Of a stretch of 64,000 nucleotides of DNA, positions 26,727 to 34,914 are shown piece after piece. Position 1 is the first letter of the stretch, and every line of letters starts with the position of its first letter. The notes below the pieces were generated by a model. The model was not told the origin of the DNA. It was given only the letters and a program-made list of their open reading frames with translations, and ran no database searches. The stretch spans positions 1 through 64,000 of the forward strand of contig SFGZ01000010.1 in assembly GCA_004557505.1 (NCBI GenBank), read 5' to 3'. Made by a program: the position numbers and the translations under genes. The stretch comes from Coriobacteriaceae bacterium (GTDB lineage Bacteria; Actinomycetota; Coriobacteriia; Coriobacteriales; Atopobiaceae).

Positions 26727-27878
26727 CTATGCACCGGTTGCGTCGTATGAGGCGAGCAGCGCGTCGAGCCATGCATCATCGTTCTCGGGCGGAAGCTGGA
26801 TCCTTGTCCCGCGAACTCCCAGCACCTCGCTGCGCAGCCACGCCCTTCTCTGCCTGAAGTGCGGGGTCTCGTCGGGCATGCCATGCCCCAGCCATCCCGC
26901 CAGCTGGCGAAGGACCCCCTCAAAGACGAGGAGGTCATAGACCTCGGGAGAGGTGAGCGTCATGGCGCGCACGCCCATCGCCTCGTATCCCTTCATGCGA
27001 CGCGACGTGTCCGCGGTCCCCTGACGCCCGCCGTGCCAGAGGAACCCGGTCACCTCCACCGCCACGCCCGCGTCTGGCCAGAAATAGTCCGGCTTGATCC
27101 ACGATGAGCCAAACAGGCGTCGGGCCGGCCCGGTTGCCTCAAGCCTTGAGTTGACAAGGGGCTTGGGGATGCCGGCGCTGCCGTTTGCCCGTCCGCAGAA
27201 TGCAAGGGCGTAGACCTGCGCTTCCAGTGGGGAGGCAAGGCCGTCTGCCGCGAGGGACAAGGACCTCCCAAGCAGGCGAGAACCCCAAGCCCGTGGCATG
27301 GCGGCAACGTAGGAACGGACTGTCTCCAGGTTGGAGAGTGGCGGCAGCCCATAGGCGGTTGTCGAGGCATGGGCGCCTGCGGCCGTAGCGCCACAGCCCC
27401 TTCGCTCGAAGCTCACCCCGGAGAGGCGCTCGTAGAAGGGAACCGCCTCTGGCCGGAGGATCCTATAGCTGCCGATCGCTTGGTCAACGAGCAACGCGAG
27501 CCTTGGCCTGCTCAGCGTACGCGCCATCTGCATGAGCGCCATCTCTGGAGGACAGACATAGGGGTTCTCAGCCGCTAGGTTGGCGGACGCCAAATCGCCA
27601 AAGGGCTGCCCGTATGACCATCCGTGCGGAATGACCTGCTCGTTTGGCCTGAGGCCAGACCTGTTCGAGACGATGATGTGTGCGGGTTGGGGAAGCTCCG
27701 AAAGGCGGGCCACCCTAGAGCGCCTTCGCTCGAGGAAGGACGTGTCGAGAAGGGCAAGGGACACGATGCCACCCCTAACCTCTGGGGTCATGCCCTGAGG
27801 TTGCGACGGGGGCTTATGCCCCAGGCCCAGGAGGTCGTACGCCTCAATGCTCGAGATATGTCCAAGTAGCATCGTCAT
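26727..27878 (-). CDS. uncharacterised protein with C-terminal DUF559/Vsr-like nuclease fold
   Basis: A 383-residue protein of no assigned function. The middle (YVCPPEMALMQMARTLSRPRL) resembles a segment of AbiEi-like or coriobacterial orphan proteins. The C-terminal part has the layout of a PD-(D/E)xK-type fold: ASPLEAQVYALAF, then SSWIKPDYFWPDAGVAVEV, TGFLWH, and DTSRRMKGYEAMGVRAMTLT; the acidic residues at PDYFWPD and VAVEV would be the metal site, but the usual lysine is not obvious. I recall similar proteins from Coriobacteriia, unverified. No RBS precedes ATG 27878; a TATCAT box just upstream suggests leaderless transcription. Two 107-bp repeats flank the gene. Confidence 0.6.
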   Translation of the reverse strand: MTMLLGHISSIEAYDLLGLGHKPPSQPQGMTPEVRGGIVSLALLDTSFLERRRSRVARLSELPQPAHIIVSNRSGLRPNEQVIPHGWSYGQPFGDLASANLAAENPYVCPPEMALMQMARTLSRPRLALLVDQAIGSYRILRPEAVPFYERLSGVSFERRGCGATAAGAHASTTAYGLPPLSNLETVRSYVAAMPRAWGSRLLGRSLSLAADGLASPLEAQVYALAFCGRANGSAGIPKPLVNSRLEATGPARRLFGSSWIKPDYFWPDAGVAVEVTGFLWHGGRQGTADTSRRMKGYEAMGVRAMTLTSPEVYDLLVFEGVLRQLAGWLGHGMPDETPHFRQRRAWLRSEVLGVRGTRIQLPPENDDAWLDALLASYDATGA

Positions 27879-27950
27879 GCAGACATGATAGCGTCACGTA
27901 CGGCGGGGGCCGGGGCGTTCCGCCAGAAGGGCCCATCGGGGTGCTTGGAC

Positions 27951-28057
27951 GCTAAAGCTGCGGCTTAATTGCACCTCTCGAAAGAGTTGCAAGTCATCTA
28001 CCTGCGGATTCTCTCGGCAACGCGCGAGGCCAACTGCAATTAACCCGCAGATTTGCC
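27951..28057 (+). repeat. 107-bp palindromic repeat, copy C
   Basis: Same length and orientation as copy B and about 85-90 percent identical by eye. The right arm is the same as in B (TGCAATTAACCCGCAG); the left arm has changes at its outer end. It lies 32 bases downstream of the cell-wall protein stop (minus strand) and 73 bases upstream of the nuclease-fold gene start. Confidence 0.8.
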
Positions 28058-28089
28058 GAGAATGGCGAAAAGGAGCGGGCTGCGAGGAC

Positions 28090-29202
28090 CTAGATAGCCG
28101 CCATGTTGGCTGCGACAGAGGAGTACCACGCCGACGCATTGGGCGGGCAGTACTTCTGCGCCATGGAATAGGTGAGATAGCCGCCATAGCCGGAGGCAAG
28201 GCCGGCGGTGTGCGCGTAGATGGCCGTCTCCCAGCTGCCCCAGCTCACGTTGCCCCAGCCCCAGGCGTTGTGGGAATAGGCGCAGTAGCGCCCCTTGCTG
28301 CTCTCGACGGCAGAGATCGCGGGCGAGAGGCGCGGGTCGATGCCGTGGTCCCAGGCTGCCGCGGCGAAGGTGCTGCCGTAGCCCGCCAGCGGGGATCCGG
28401 CCAGGTAGGCGTCGATGCGCGCGCCCCACTGGGCCACGAAGCCGTCCTTGTCGCTCTCCCAGCTCACGTTCTCGCTGGAGCTGCTTGAGTCGTTGGGGCT
28501 TCCCGAGCTGCTTGGGGAGCTGCTGGGGGGCTGGGGAACCTCGACGGTTGCCGTGTTGCCCGACTCGGTCTGGAAGGTCTGGCCCTCGCTCTGCACCGCC
28601 TCCCGCAGCGCCGCCTCGGCCTCTGCCTGCTGCGCGGCCTGCTCCTCGGCCATCCGCTGCTGCAACGCCGTGCGCGCGGCCACTGCCGAGCTGAGCGCGT
28701 CCTGGGCGTTCTGGCGCTCGCTCTTGGCCTGGGAAAGCTGGGAGTTGAGGTTGGCCTGCGTGCTGGAGAGCTCGTTCGTGAGGTTGACGAGCGATTGGAT
28801 CTGGTCGGTGTTGTACGAGGTCACTGAGTCCAAAAACTGGATGGTGGCCAGGAAGTCGTAGAAGTTCTCGGACGAGAGGACCAGCTCGACAAGCCCCTGC
28901 GAGCCCTGCTGCATCTTGTACTGGGCGCGGATGCTCTGCATGGCGGCGGCGCGCGTCGCGGGGAGTTGGGCCTCGATCTCGGCGATGCGCTGCTGGTTGC
29001 CGTCGATCTCCTGCTGGAGCTGGGCGACCTTGTCGTTGGCGGCGGTGAGGTCGTCGTTGGTCCGCTCGACCTTGGCCTCCAGGTCGTCGAGCGTGTCGCC
29101 CAAGGCGACGCTTGGCCTTGCCACGCAGACGCCGACCGCCATGGCGAAGCAGGCAATGGCAAGCGCAAGGACCCCGCTTCTGGTTGTAGACGAGAACGAC
29201 AA
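28090..29202 (-). CDS. secreted coiled-coil cell-wall protein, lysozyme/transglycosylase-like C-terminus
   Basis: A 370-residue exported protein. A signal peptide is clear (SGVLALAIACFAMAVGVCVARPSVALG). Residues about 38-205 are a long coiled coil of the PcsB/CwlO type (TNDDLTAANDKVAQLQQEID). A Ser/Pro-rich linker (SSSPSSSGSPNDSSSSS) leads to a C-terminal domain with DHGIDPRLSPAISAVESSKG and HNAWGWGN, resembling the SLT/glucosaminidase-type fold with a possible catalytic Glu in AVESSKG. No NlpC/P60 domain is present. The start is TTG 29202 with GGAGGT five bases upstream; no in-frame ATG fits the signal peptide. Confidence 0.8.
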   Translation of the reverse strand: MSFSSTTRSGVLALAIACFAMAVGVCVARPSVALGDTLDDLEAKVERTNDDLTAANDKVAQLQQEIDGNQQRIAEIEAQLPATRAAAMQSIRAQYKMQQGSQGLVELVLSSENFYDFLATIQFLDSVTSYNTDQIQSLVNLTNELSSTQANLNSQLSQAKSERQNAQDALSSAVAARTALQQRMAEEQAAQQAEAEAALREAVQSEGQTFQTESGNTATVEVPQPPSSSPSSSGSPNDSSSSSENVSWESDKDGFVAQWGARIDAYLAGSPLAGYGSTFAAAAWDHGIDPRLSPAISAVESSKGRYCAYSHNAWGWGNVSWGSWETAIYAHTAGLASGYGGYLTYSMAQKYCPPNASAWYSSVAANMAAI

Positions 29203-29286
29203 AAGCTACCTCCGTGGCCGACGTTGACGGTGCGCCATGGCCAGGGCATGCCAAGGGCGCAGCTAGATAACCTTAGCGTGAAAAGC

Positions 29287-29316
29287 GAGATATCACGGTT
29301 CCTGCAAAAGTCTCAA
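29287..29316 (-). promoter_or_regulatory. candidate promoter of the cell-wall protein gene
   Basis: Minus-strand TTGAGA (29311-29316) and TATCTC (29287-29292) are spaced by 18 bases. The -10 overlaps an inverted repeat ATATCACG/CGTGATAT (about 29290-29326), which could be an operator. Confidence 0.4.
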
Positions 29317-29330
29317 GTCGTGATATAGGG

Positions 29331-29361
29331 TTGCGGCCCCTCCGCGCACGAGGGGCCGCAA
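29331..29361. other. strong hairpin in the 350-base gap upstream of the cell-wall gene
   Basis: Stem TTGCGGCCCCT/AGGGGCCGCAA with a 9-base loop. The run of six A on the plus strand follows it, so on the minus strand the U-run precedes the hairpin and it is not a normal terminator for either neighbour. The rest of 29203-29552 was checked for known riboswitch patterns (c-di-AMP, c-di-GMP) without a match. Confidence 0.5.
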
Positions 29362-29552
29362 TCAAAAAACACGGCGTTCACCAGCGGCTTTGGCGGTCAC
29401 TCGGGGCATGTACCCTCCGGGGCGAACAAGCTATGGGGTTTCTATGAGATACCACGAAGGTACCCAAGAAATCCGTAAGCGGCCGGGGGCGTGCCGCGGC
29501 AGCCGCCTCGGTTGGAGTCCCGCCCGCCGCCTCGACTGCCGCGGCGGCAGCG

Positions 29553-30014
29553 CTACTTCACGACGAGCACATCGCAGGGCGTCGAGCGGGTGAGGAAGGT
29601 GGAGATGGAGCCGAGGATTGCATACTTGATGGACGAGAGGCCCCGTGCCCCGCAGATGACGAGATCGGGCTTGATGACGTCGAGCATGTCGTCCTTCAGG
29701 GTCTCGCGGATGCGCCCCGCCTTCACGATGACCTTGACGCTCTTGATCTGGGGCTCCGCCTCGGCTTCGGCGACCTGCTCGGCGATGGACTCGCGGAAGT
29801 CCTTCTCCATCGACGGGATGAGGTCGATGGGGTAGGTTCCCGCAGTCTCGAGTGCGGTCGAGTCGATGACATGGCCAATGTAGAGCTCGGCGTTGTCGTT
29901 TGCCGCCATCACGATGGCGCGGTGGAGCACCGTGGACTGGCGCTCCGTCCCGTCGAGCGACACGAAGATCTTGTCGTACCCGAGGTCCTGGTAGGTCTGG
30001 GCTGTCTCTGCCAT
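29553..30014 (-). CDS. universal stress protein, ATP-binding type
   Basis: A 153-residue UspA-family protein. The start (YDKIFVSLDGTERQSTVLHRAIVMA) and the end GARGLSSIKYAILGSISTFLTRSTPCDVLVVK are typical. The ATP-binding pattern G-x2-G-x9-G-S is complete (GARG, nine residues, GS), so nucleotide binding is expected. ATG 30014 has GGGAGG upstream. It stands alone between the cell-wall gene and the helicase gene, on the same strand as both. Confidence 0.93.
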   Translation of the reverse strand: MAETAQTYQDLGYDKIFVSLDGTERQSTVLHRAIVMAANDNAELYIGHVIDSTALETAGTYPIDLIPSMEKDFRESIAEQVAEAEAEPQIKSVKVIVKAGRIRETLKDDMLDVIKPDLVICGARGLSSIKYAILGSISTFLTRSTPCDVLVVK

Positions 30015-30168
30015 GGCGTCCTCCCTGTTGAGTGTGCCTGAGGCTGCGCCTCGCGCGCTGCCTCCGCAGTCTCGTTCTACCCACCGGCGAGGCGGTTTGC
30101 CCGAGAAAGGCGGGGAGACGCGCGTCTTGCGCCTCGAACGGTAGGCGCGTGGTGTCTTGCCGCCCCGC

Positions 30169-32781
30169 CTACGCAACCGTGTCCACAAAGCCCACGCGGT
30201 AGGCCTTGAAGACCACCGCGCCCTCGTCCTGCGTGGCGTCGAGGTCAACGTCGCCCCAGATGCCAAAGTCGCGGTCGTCGTCGCTATCGCGGAACACCTG
30301 GTGGACGTGCCAGACGCGGGCGGACCTCTCGTCCCTCTCGTCGATGTCGAGGTAGGCCGATGAGCGGGCGTCGGCATCCAGGAGGATCTGCTCGTGCTCG
30401 GCGTGGAAGGCGTCGAGCGCCTGCTGCCACACGACCGACCGGTAGCCCCAATCCGCGTCGAGACCCCCGAGCTCCTCGGCCCTGCCGAGCGCCGCCAGGC
30501 GCACGCGGGCGAAGAGCGCGTTGCGGACGAGCAGCGTGAGGCCGCGCCTGTCGCGGACGACCTCGTCTGCCACAGGCGCGGCGAGCGTGGTGCCGTCGCC
30601 GTTGGCACCGGCGCCCTCCCACTCGTCCACGAGCGAGGAGTCCGTGGTGCGCACGACCAGCCTGAGCCAGGTCACGATGTCGTCCAGGCGCTCGTCGCGC
30701 TTCTCGGCGGGCACCGTGCGGTCGAGCACGCGGTAGGCGTCGGAGAGGTAGCGCAGGAGCGTGCCCTCCGAGCGGGCTATCTTGTAGCGGCCGACGTAGG
30801 TCTTGAAGTCGCTTGCCGTCTCGACCATGTCGCGCAGGACGCTCTTGGGCCGCAGGCAGTAGTCGCGTGCCCAGGGGACCTTCTCGCAGTACTCCGCGAA
30901 GGAGGCGTCGAGCAGCTCCTCGAGCGGCTTGGGATAGGTGATGTCCTGCGCGCGCTCCATGCGCTCCTCGTACTCTATGCCCTCCGCCTTCATGGCCGCT
31001 ATGGCCGCGCCGCGGGCCTCGCGCTCCTGGGCGCGCAGGATCTGCGAGGGATCCTCGAGCGTGGCCTCTACCATCGAGATGAGGTCCAGTGCGTAGGACT
31101 CGCCCTCGGGGTCCAGAAGCTCGATGGCGGCGAGCAGGAACGGCGAGAGGGGCTGGTCCAGCGCAAAGTCCTCGGGCAGGTCGACGGTGAGCAGGTAGGA
31201 GGCCGTGCCGTCGCCCTCCTCGCGGCGCTCGGCCACTCCGGCGTCGATGAGCGTGGCAAAGACCTCGCCGGTGCGCTGGGAGAGCGCGGCCTTCTCCTCG
31301 GGAGCCTGGGCCGAGTCCTCGATGAGTCCGTGGGTGCGCGCCCAGGAGTCCCCGCCCTGCTCGATCTCGGCAAGCACCATGGAGTGCGTGATGCGCAGAC
31401 GCGGGCGGAGTCTCTCGGGTTCCGCCGCGATGAGGCGCTCGAAGGCCTGCTTGTTCCAGCCCACGAAGTCCGCGGGTGGCGTCTTCACCTTGATCTTGCG
31501 GGCGCGCTTGGGATCGCCGCCCGCCTTGGCCAGCGCCTTTGCGCGCTCGATGTCGTACTCGGTGGCCTCGGCGATGACGCGCCCCTCGGTGTCGAAGCCC
31601 GCGCGGCCCGCGCGGCCGGCTATCTGGTGGAACTCGCGCGCGTTGAGGCGGCGCATGCGCCGGCCGTCGAACTTGGTGAGCTGGGTGAGAAGCACGGTGT
31701 GGATGGGGACGTTGATGCCCACGCCCAGCGTGTCGGTGCCGCAGATCACGGGGAGAAGGCCCTGCTGGGCGAGCTTCTCGACCAACAGGCGGTAGCGCGG
31801 CAGCATGCCGGCGTGGTGTACGCCCACGCCCGTGAGGACGAGGCGCTTCAGGGTCTTGCCGAACGTGGTGGTGAAGCGCACGCCCCTGACCGCGTCCTTC
31901 AGGGCCTCGCGCTGCTCCTTCGATGAGACGCCGTAGCTCGAGAGGGCCTGGGCGCTCTTGAGGGCCGCCTCTTGCGAGAAGTGTACGACGTAGAGGGGTG
32001 CGTCGCCGTCGCGCAGGGCCAGCTCGACCGTGCCCTCGAGCGGCGTCTCAACGAACTCGTAGGAGAGCGGCACCGGCCGGGGCGCGTCGAGCACCTGGTC
32101 GACGGCCCGCCCGGTGTGCTTTTCGAGTGAGGCCGCGATGTCGGTGACGTCTCCCAGGGTGGCGGACATGAGCAGGAACTGCGTGTGGGGCAGCGCCAGG
32201 AGCGGCACCTGCCAGGCCCAGCCGCGGTCGCGATCGCCATAGAAGTGGAACTCGTCCATGGCCACGCAGCCGATGTCCGCATGCTCGCCAAAGCGCAGCG
32301 CATCCTGGGCCAGGATCTCGGCCGTGCAGCAGATGACGGGCGCCTCGCTGTTTATCACCACGTCACCCGTGATCATACCCACGTTGTCTTTGCCGAGAAG
32401 GTCAACCAGGTTGAAGAACTTCTCGCTGACCAGCGCCTTTATGGGTGCCGTGTAGTAGGCGCGGCGGTTCGTGCAGTTGGCGATGAAGAGCATGCCCACG
32501 GCGACCATGCTCTTGCCCGAGCCCGTGGGCGTGCCCAGGATCACGTGGTCGCCCGAGGCCAGGTCAAGAAGGGCCTCCTCCTGATGGTCCCAGAGCCGCA
32601 TGCCCCGTGACTCGACCCACCCGAGGAAGAGCTCGAGCGCGTCCTCGGCCGGGATGTTGGGGTAGGTCTCCCCATCCGGCCAGGGGATGAGGCGCCCCAG
32701 CGATCCCGGACCGTTGGGGCCCTGGTCTACAAGGGTGGGATTGGGCGTGCCGGCCACGTTGCCGGCCTTCTCGGCGCTCAT
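30169..32781 (-). CDS. DEAD/DEAH-box helicase, Ski2-like (DUF3516 type)
   Basis: An 870-residue superfamily 2 helicase. Motif I is GTPTGSGKS (residues 83-91), motif II DEFHFYGD, motif III MSATLGD, and motif VI HQIAGRAGRAG. The region after the motor (residues about 500-870) matches the long C-terminal module of actinobacterial helicases with DUF3516. Related proteins unwind RNA or DNA; the role in bacteria is not well fixed. Its ATG overlaps the stop of the upstream AcpS-like ORF (ATGA), so the two are translationally coupled. Confidence 0.88.
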   Translation of the reverse strand: MSAEKAGNVAGTPNPTLVDQGPNGPGSLGRLIPWPDGETYPNIPAEDALELFLGWVESRGMRLWDHQEEALLDLASGDHVILGTPTGSGKSMVAVGMLFIANCTNRRAYYTAPIKALVSEKFFNLVDLLGKDNVGMITGDVVINSEAPVICCTAEILAQDALRFGEHADIGCVAMDEFHFYGDRDRGWAWQVPLLALPHTQFLLMSATLGDVTDIAASLEKHTGRAVDQVLDAPRPVPLSYEFVETPLEGTVELALRDGDAPLYVVHFSQEAALKSAQALSSYGVSSKEQREALKDAVRGVRFTTTFGKTLKRLVLTGVGVHHAGMLPRYRLLVEKLAQQGLLPVICGTDTLGVGINVPIHTVLLTQLTKFDGRRMRRLNAREFHQIAGRAGRAGFDTEGRVIAEATEYDIERAKALAKAGGDPKRARKIKVKTPPADFVGWNKQAFERLIAAEPERLRPRLRITHSMVLAEIEQGGDSWARTHGLIEDSAQAPEEKAALSQRTGEVFATLIDAGVAERREEGDGTASYLLTVDLPEDFALDQPLSPFLLAAIELLDPEGESYALDLISMVEATLEDPSQILRAQEREARGAAIAAMKAEGIEYEERMERAQDITYPKPLEELLDASFAEYCEKVPWARDYCLRPKSVLRDMVETASDFKTYVGRYKIARSEGTLLRYLSDAYRVLDRTVPAEKRDERLDDIVTWLRLVVRTTDSSLVDEWEGAGANGDGTTLAAPVADEVVRDRRGLTLLVRNALFARVRLAALGRAEELGGLDADWGYRSVVWQQALDAFHAEHEQILLDADARSSAYLDIDERDERSARVWHVHQVFRDSDDDRDFGIWGDVDLDATQDEGAVVFKAYRVGFVDTVA

Positions 32782-33590
32782 CGCCCGTCTCCCGAGCAAG
32801 GCTCGGCGCTGTCGGCAAGCTCTGCGCGCACCACGTCCTGGAGGTGGCGCTCGGCGGCCGCCGTCGCCTCGGCGTCGCCCGTGCGCTTGGCTTGGCGGTA
32901 GGCGGCCATTGCCTGGGCGAAGGGACCCTCGGCGAGGCTGCCCGCGCCATCCTGCCCGTCCTGCGGCGCGTCGAATGCCGTCCTTGCCCCGTTTGCCTCG
33001 AGCTGCTCGCGCAGCTGCCCGGCAAGCTCCATGTCGCTCTCGTCCATGCTGTCCTCCTCGGCCTCTGTGGCCGGTGTGCTCGCTGTCGTGCGACGCCCAT
33101 CGCAGGGCCAAAGCTGGCATGGGGTTTGGGTGTCTTGCGTCTGGCCAACGCGGGCCTTTTCAGTATCGCACGTCCTGGTAGCCGCTGGGCCTCCCGCAGC
33201 GGGAGCCCACGCGACGGCCGTTGCCAGCGCCACGCCGGCCTCGTTCGTGATCGAGACGCGCGGTGCCTCGATGTTGCGACCGGCCAAGAGGGTGGCCAGG
33301 CGCCCCCGTGCCGCGCAGACGGGTGCGCCGGAGGGGGCGTCGAGCACCTCCAGCTCGTGGGGATCCACGACCGCACCGGCGGGCAAGAGCCGTGTCAGGG
33401 CGTCTGCCGCCGCGCCCTTTGCGGCGAGATGTCCGGCTACGTACTCGGCGGGGCTCTCGCGTGCGTTTGCCTGCGCAATCTCGGCGGTCGTGAGCAGGCG
33501 GGAGAGTGCGCCATCGGCTTTGGCGATGAGGCCCTGCGCGTCGGCTATGCGTGCGAGGCGCGTCCCCGCGGCATGCGTCCCCCTGTCCAT
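32778..33590 (-). CDS. AcpS-like protein lacking catalytic residues, with C-terminal extension
   Basis: A 270-residue ORF. Residues about 1-130 follow holo-ACP synthase closely: GTRLARI (normally GxDxxxI), LLTTAEIAQANARESPAEYVAGHLAAKGAAADAL (normally ..AAKEA..), then LEVLDAPSGAPV and RVSITNEAGVALATAVAWAP. The two metal-binding acids, Asp in GxD and Glu in AAKEA, are Arg and Gly here, so a phosphopantetheinyl transferase activity is unlikely. Residues 131-181 have poor codon bias and look like read-through spacer. An internal ATG at 33047 with a strong GAGGAGG site could start a separate 89-residue protein (MDESDMELAGQLREQLEANG). Both possibilities end at 32778, overlapping the helicase start. 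Confidence 0.6.
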   Translation of the reverse strand: MDRGTHAAGTRLARIADAQGLIAKADGALSRLLTTAEIAQANARESPAEYVAGHLAAKGAAADALTRLLPAGAVVDPHELEVLDAPSGAPVCAARGRLATLLAGRNIEAPRVSITNEAGVALATAVAWAPAAGGPAATRTCDTEKARVGQTQDTQTPCQLWPCDGRRTTASTPATEAEEDSMDESDMELAGQLREQLEANGARTAFDAPQDGQDGAGSLAEGPFAQAMAAYRQAKRTGDAEATAAAERHLQDVVRAELADSAEPCSGDGR

Positions 33591-33695
33591 ACGGCTTCCC
33601 GTCTTCCTACCATCATGTGGCCTACCCACCTAGGATAGCGCGGGCGCGCGTCGGTTGTGGCGCAGGGCTGGGGCCTGGCATCGGAACTGCGCCTC

Positions 33696-33941
33696 TCAGC
33701 TGCCGTGCGGCGGCCGCTGACTGTCCCATACTTCCTGTAGGATGCGCTGCGGCGTGGTGCCCAGCGCCTCGGCATACGCATAGACCTCACCCAGGTGGAG
33801 CGAGCGCTCGCCAGACTCGAACTTCGAGATCATCGGCTGGTTGGTGCCAAGGCGAGCGGCGACCTGCTCCTGCTTCAGGCCGGACTCAGTCCTCAGCCTG
33901 CGGAGGACCTTTCCCACAAGTCTGTCGGCAATCTCATACAT
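33696..33941 (-). CDS. XRE-family helix-turn-helix regulator
   Basis: An 81-residue protein. The HTH is plain: VGKVLRRLRTESGLKQEQVAARLGTNQPMISKFESGERSLHLGEVYAYAEALG. It is a minimal Cro/C1-type domain with a short tail and no effector domain. ATG 33941 gives the expected N-terminus; the longer open frame upstream reads through an AT-rich promoter region. It is divergent from a small ORF at 34032, with an ATTC/GAAT palindrome between them that may be its operator. Confidence 0.78.
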   Translation of the reverse strand: MYEIADRLVGKVLRRLRTESGLKQEQVAARLGTNQPMISKFESGERSLHLGEVYAYAEALGTTPQRILQEVWDSQRPPHGS

Positions 33942-33969
33942 ACGCCGGAATGTAGACCCGGGCGCGCGA

Positions 33970-33990
33970 CATTCAAAAATAGAATATGCT
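33970..33990. promoter_or_regulatory. AT-rich palindrome between divergent XRE gene and small ORF
   Basis: CATTCAAAAATAGAATATG contains ATTC/GAAT arms around an A-rich centre. It is much more AT-rich than the surroundings and lies between the two divergent starts, as expected for a shared promoter/operator. Confidence 0.4.
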
Positions 33991-34031
33991 TGTGTCTGCC
34001 AGGAAAATGACGCTATGCAGCAGGTGATACC

Positions 34032-34253
34032 TTGGAAAGCCCACAAGATGTGCTGCGCGGCTGCGCGGATATCGCCCGAGCGCTTGCCCTTCAGGCGGCG
34101 CGCGGCTCGGTCTCGCCGGAGTCGCTCGATCTTCTCGCCGACAAGGTCGACGAGGCGGCTCGGCTGCTCGACGGGGAGCGCATCGAACGCTGGATCGAGG
34201 TCATACGGGACGCCGAGGGAATCGAGCGGGAGGTACACGAGGGCGGGGCATAG
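34032..34253 (+). CDS. small hypothetical protein divergent from the XRE regulator
   Basis: A 73-residue, largely helical, acidic protein (ESPQDVLRGCADIARALALQAARG, then SPESLDLLADKVDEAARLLDGERIERWIEVIRDAEGI). No family is recognised. The start is TTG 34032 with AGGTGA upstream. Codon use fits neighbouring genes. Its position opposite a minimal XRE regulator suggests that the two work together, but the protein lacks the look of a known toxin. Confidence 0.5.
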   Translation: MESPQDVLRGCADIARALALQAARGSVSPESLDLLADKVDEAARLLDGERIERWIEVIRDAEGIEREVHEGGA

Positions 34254-34289
34254 ACGAGGGGGCGCGCGTGGCGCACGCCTTGCGGGCGG

Positions 34290-34772
34290 CTATGCCCCAT
34301 AGTCAAAGAAAGACGAGACGTGTACGGTGACGCAGCCGGTCTCTCGCCCGATGAGGTCCAGCGTCCTTACCGTGTCCTCGACGATGGCCACGCGCCGCTC
34401 TGGAACGTTAAGCTCATGGGCCAGCCGGCGGAGGAACTCGACTTTCTCGGCCTTGTGCGCAACGGTTGCCACGTGGGCGGGCGCAAGCCCATAGCAGCGC
34501 ATGACAAAGGCGCGCTTGCCGGGTGCCTCGACGTCGCTTGCCTGGGAGCAGGCCCACACGCGATCGACGCCTCTGTCATCGATGAAACGCTTGATCTGCG
34601 AGATCGGGCGCGAGCGGGCATAGGGGTCGTGCGCGCGGACAAAGTCCTCCCACTCCTCGTCGGGACAGGCGCTGTGGGAGAGTTCGCCGAATTCATAGAC
34701 TGCGAGGACGCCGTCTATGTCGAAGACCACGGCGGTCTGCGGATCCAGAAGGTACTCCATGAGCTTGGTCAC
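34290..34772 (-). CDS. HAD-like hydrolase
   Basis: A 160-residue protein with HAD motif I VVFDIDGVLAVYE near the N-terminus, a motif II-like segment VDRVWACSQASD, a conserved lysine in HKAEKVEFL and the acidic motif AIVEDTVRTLDLI near the C-terminus. This is a cap-less or small-cap phosphatase type; the substrate is unknown. The start is GTG 34772 with GAGGAGA six bases upstream. Confidence 0.78.
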   Translation of the reverse strand: MTKLMEYLLDPQTAVVFDIDGVLAVYEFGELSHSACPDEEWEDFVRAHDPYARSRPISQIKRFIDDRGVDRVWACSQASDVEAPGKRAFVMRCYGLAPAHVATVAHKAEKVEFLRRLAHELNVPERRVAIVEDTVRTLDLIGRETGCVTVHVSSFFDYGA

Positions 34773-34914
34773 GACGTTCTCCTCTCGTCGGCGGGCCTCG
34801 CGGTCACCGCTTCGCGCTTTCGTCTCCGGCCCGCCCGCCGCCCGCGTCCCGCGTCACGTCCGCTGCCCCCGATACCCGTCCCGTTCCGTCCCGGTGGCGC
34901 CCGTCCCCGGAGTT

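Noticed and set aside
26520..28057. Composite transposon formed by the two 107-bp repeats
   Set aside because: No transposase is encoded between the repeats and no target-site duplication was evident by eye; kept only as a repeat-flanked gene.
29331..29361. Rho-independent terminator for the universal stress protein gene
   Set aside because: On the relevant strand the U-run precedes the stem instead of following it.
29203..29552. c-di-AMP (ydaO) or c-di-GMP riboswitch before the cell-wall gene
   Set aside because: The expected conserved core sequences could not be aligned in either strand; only generic hairpins are present.
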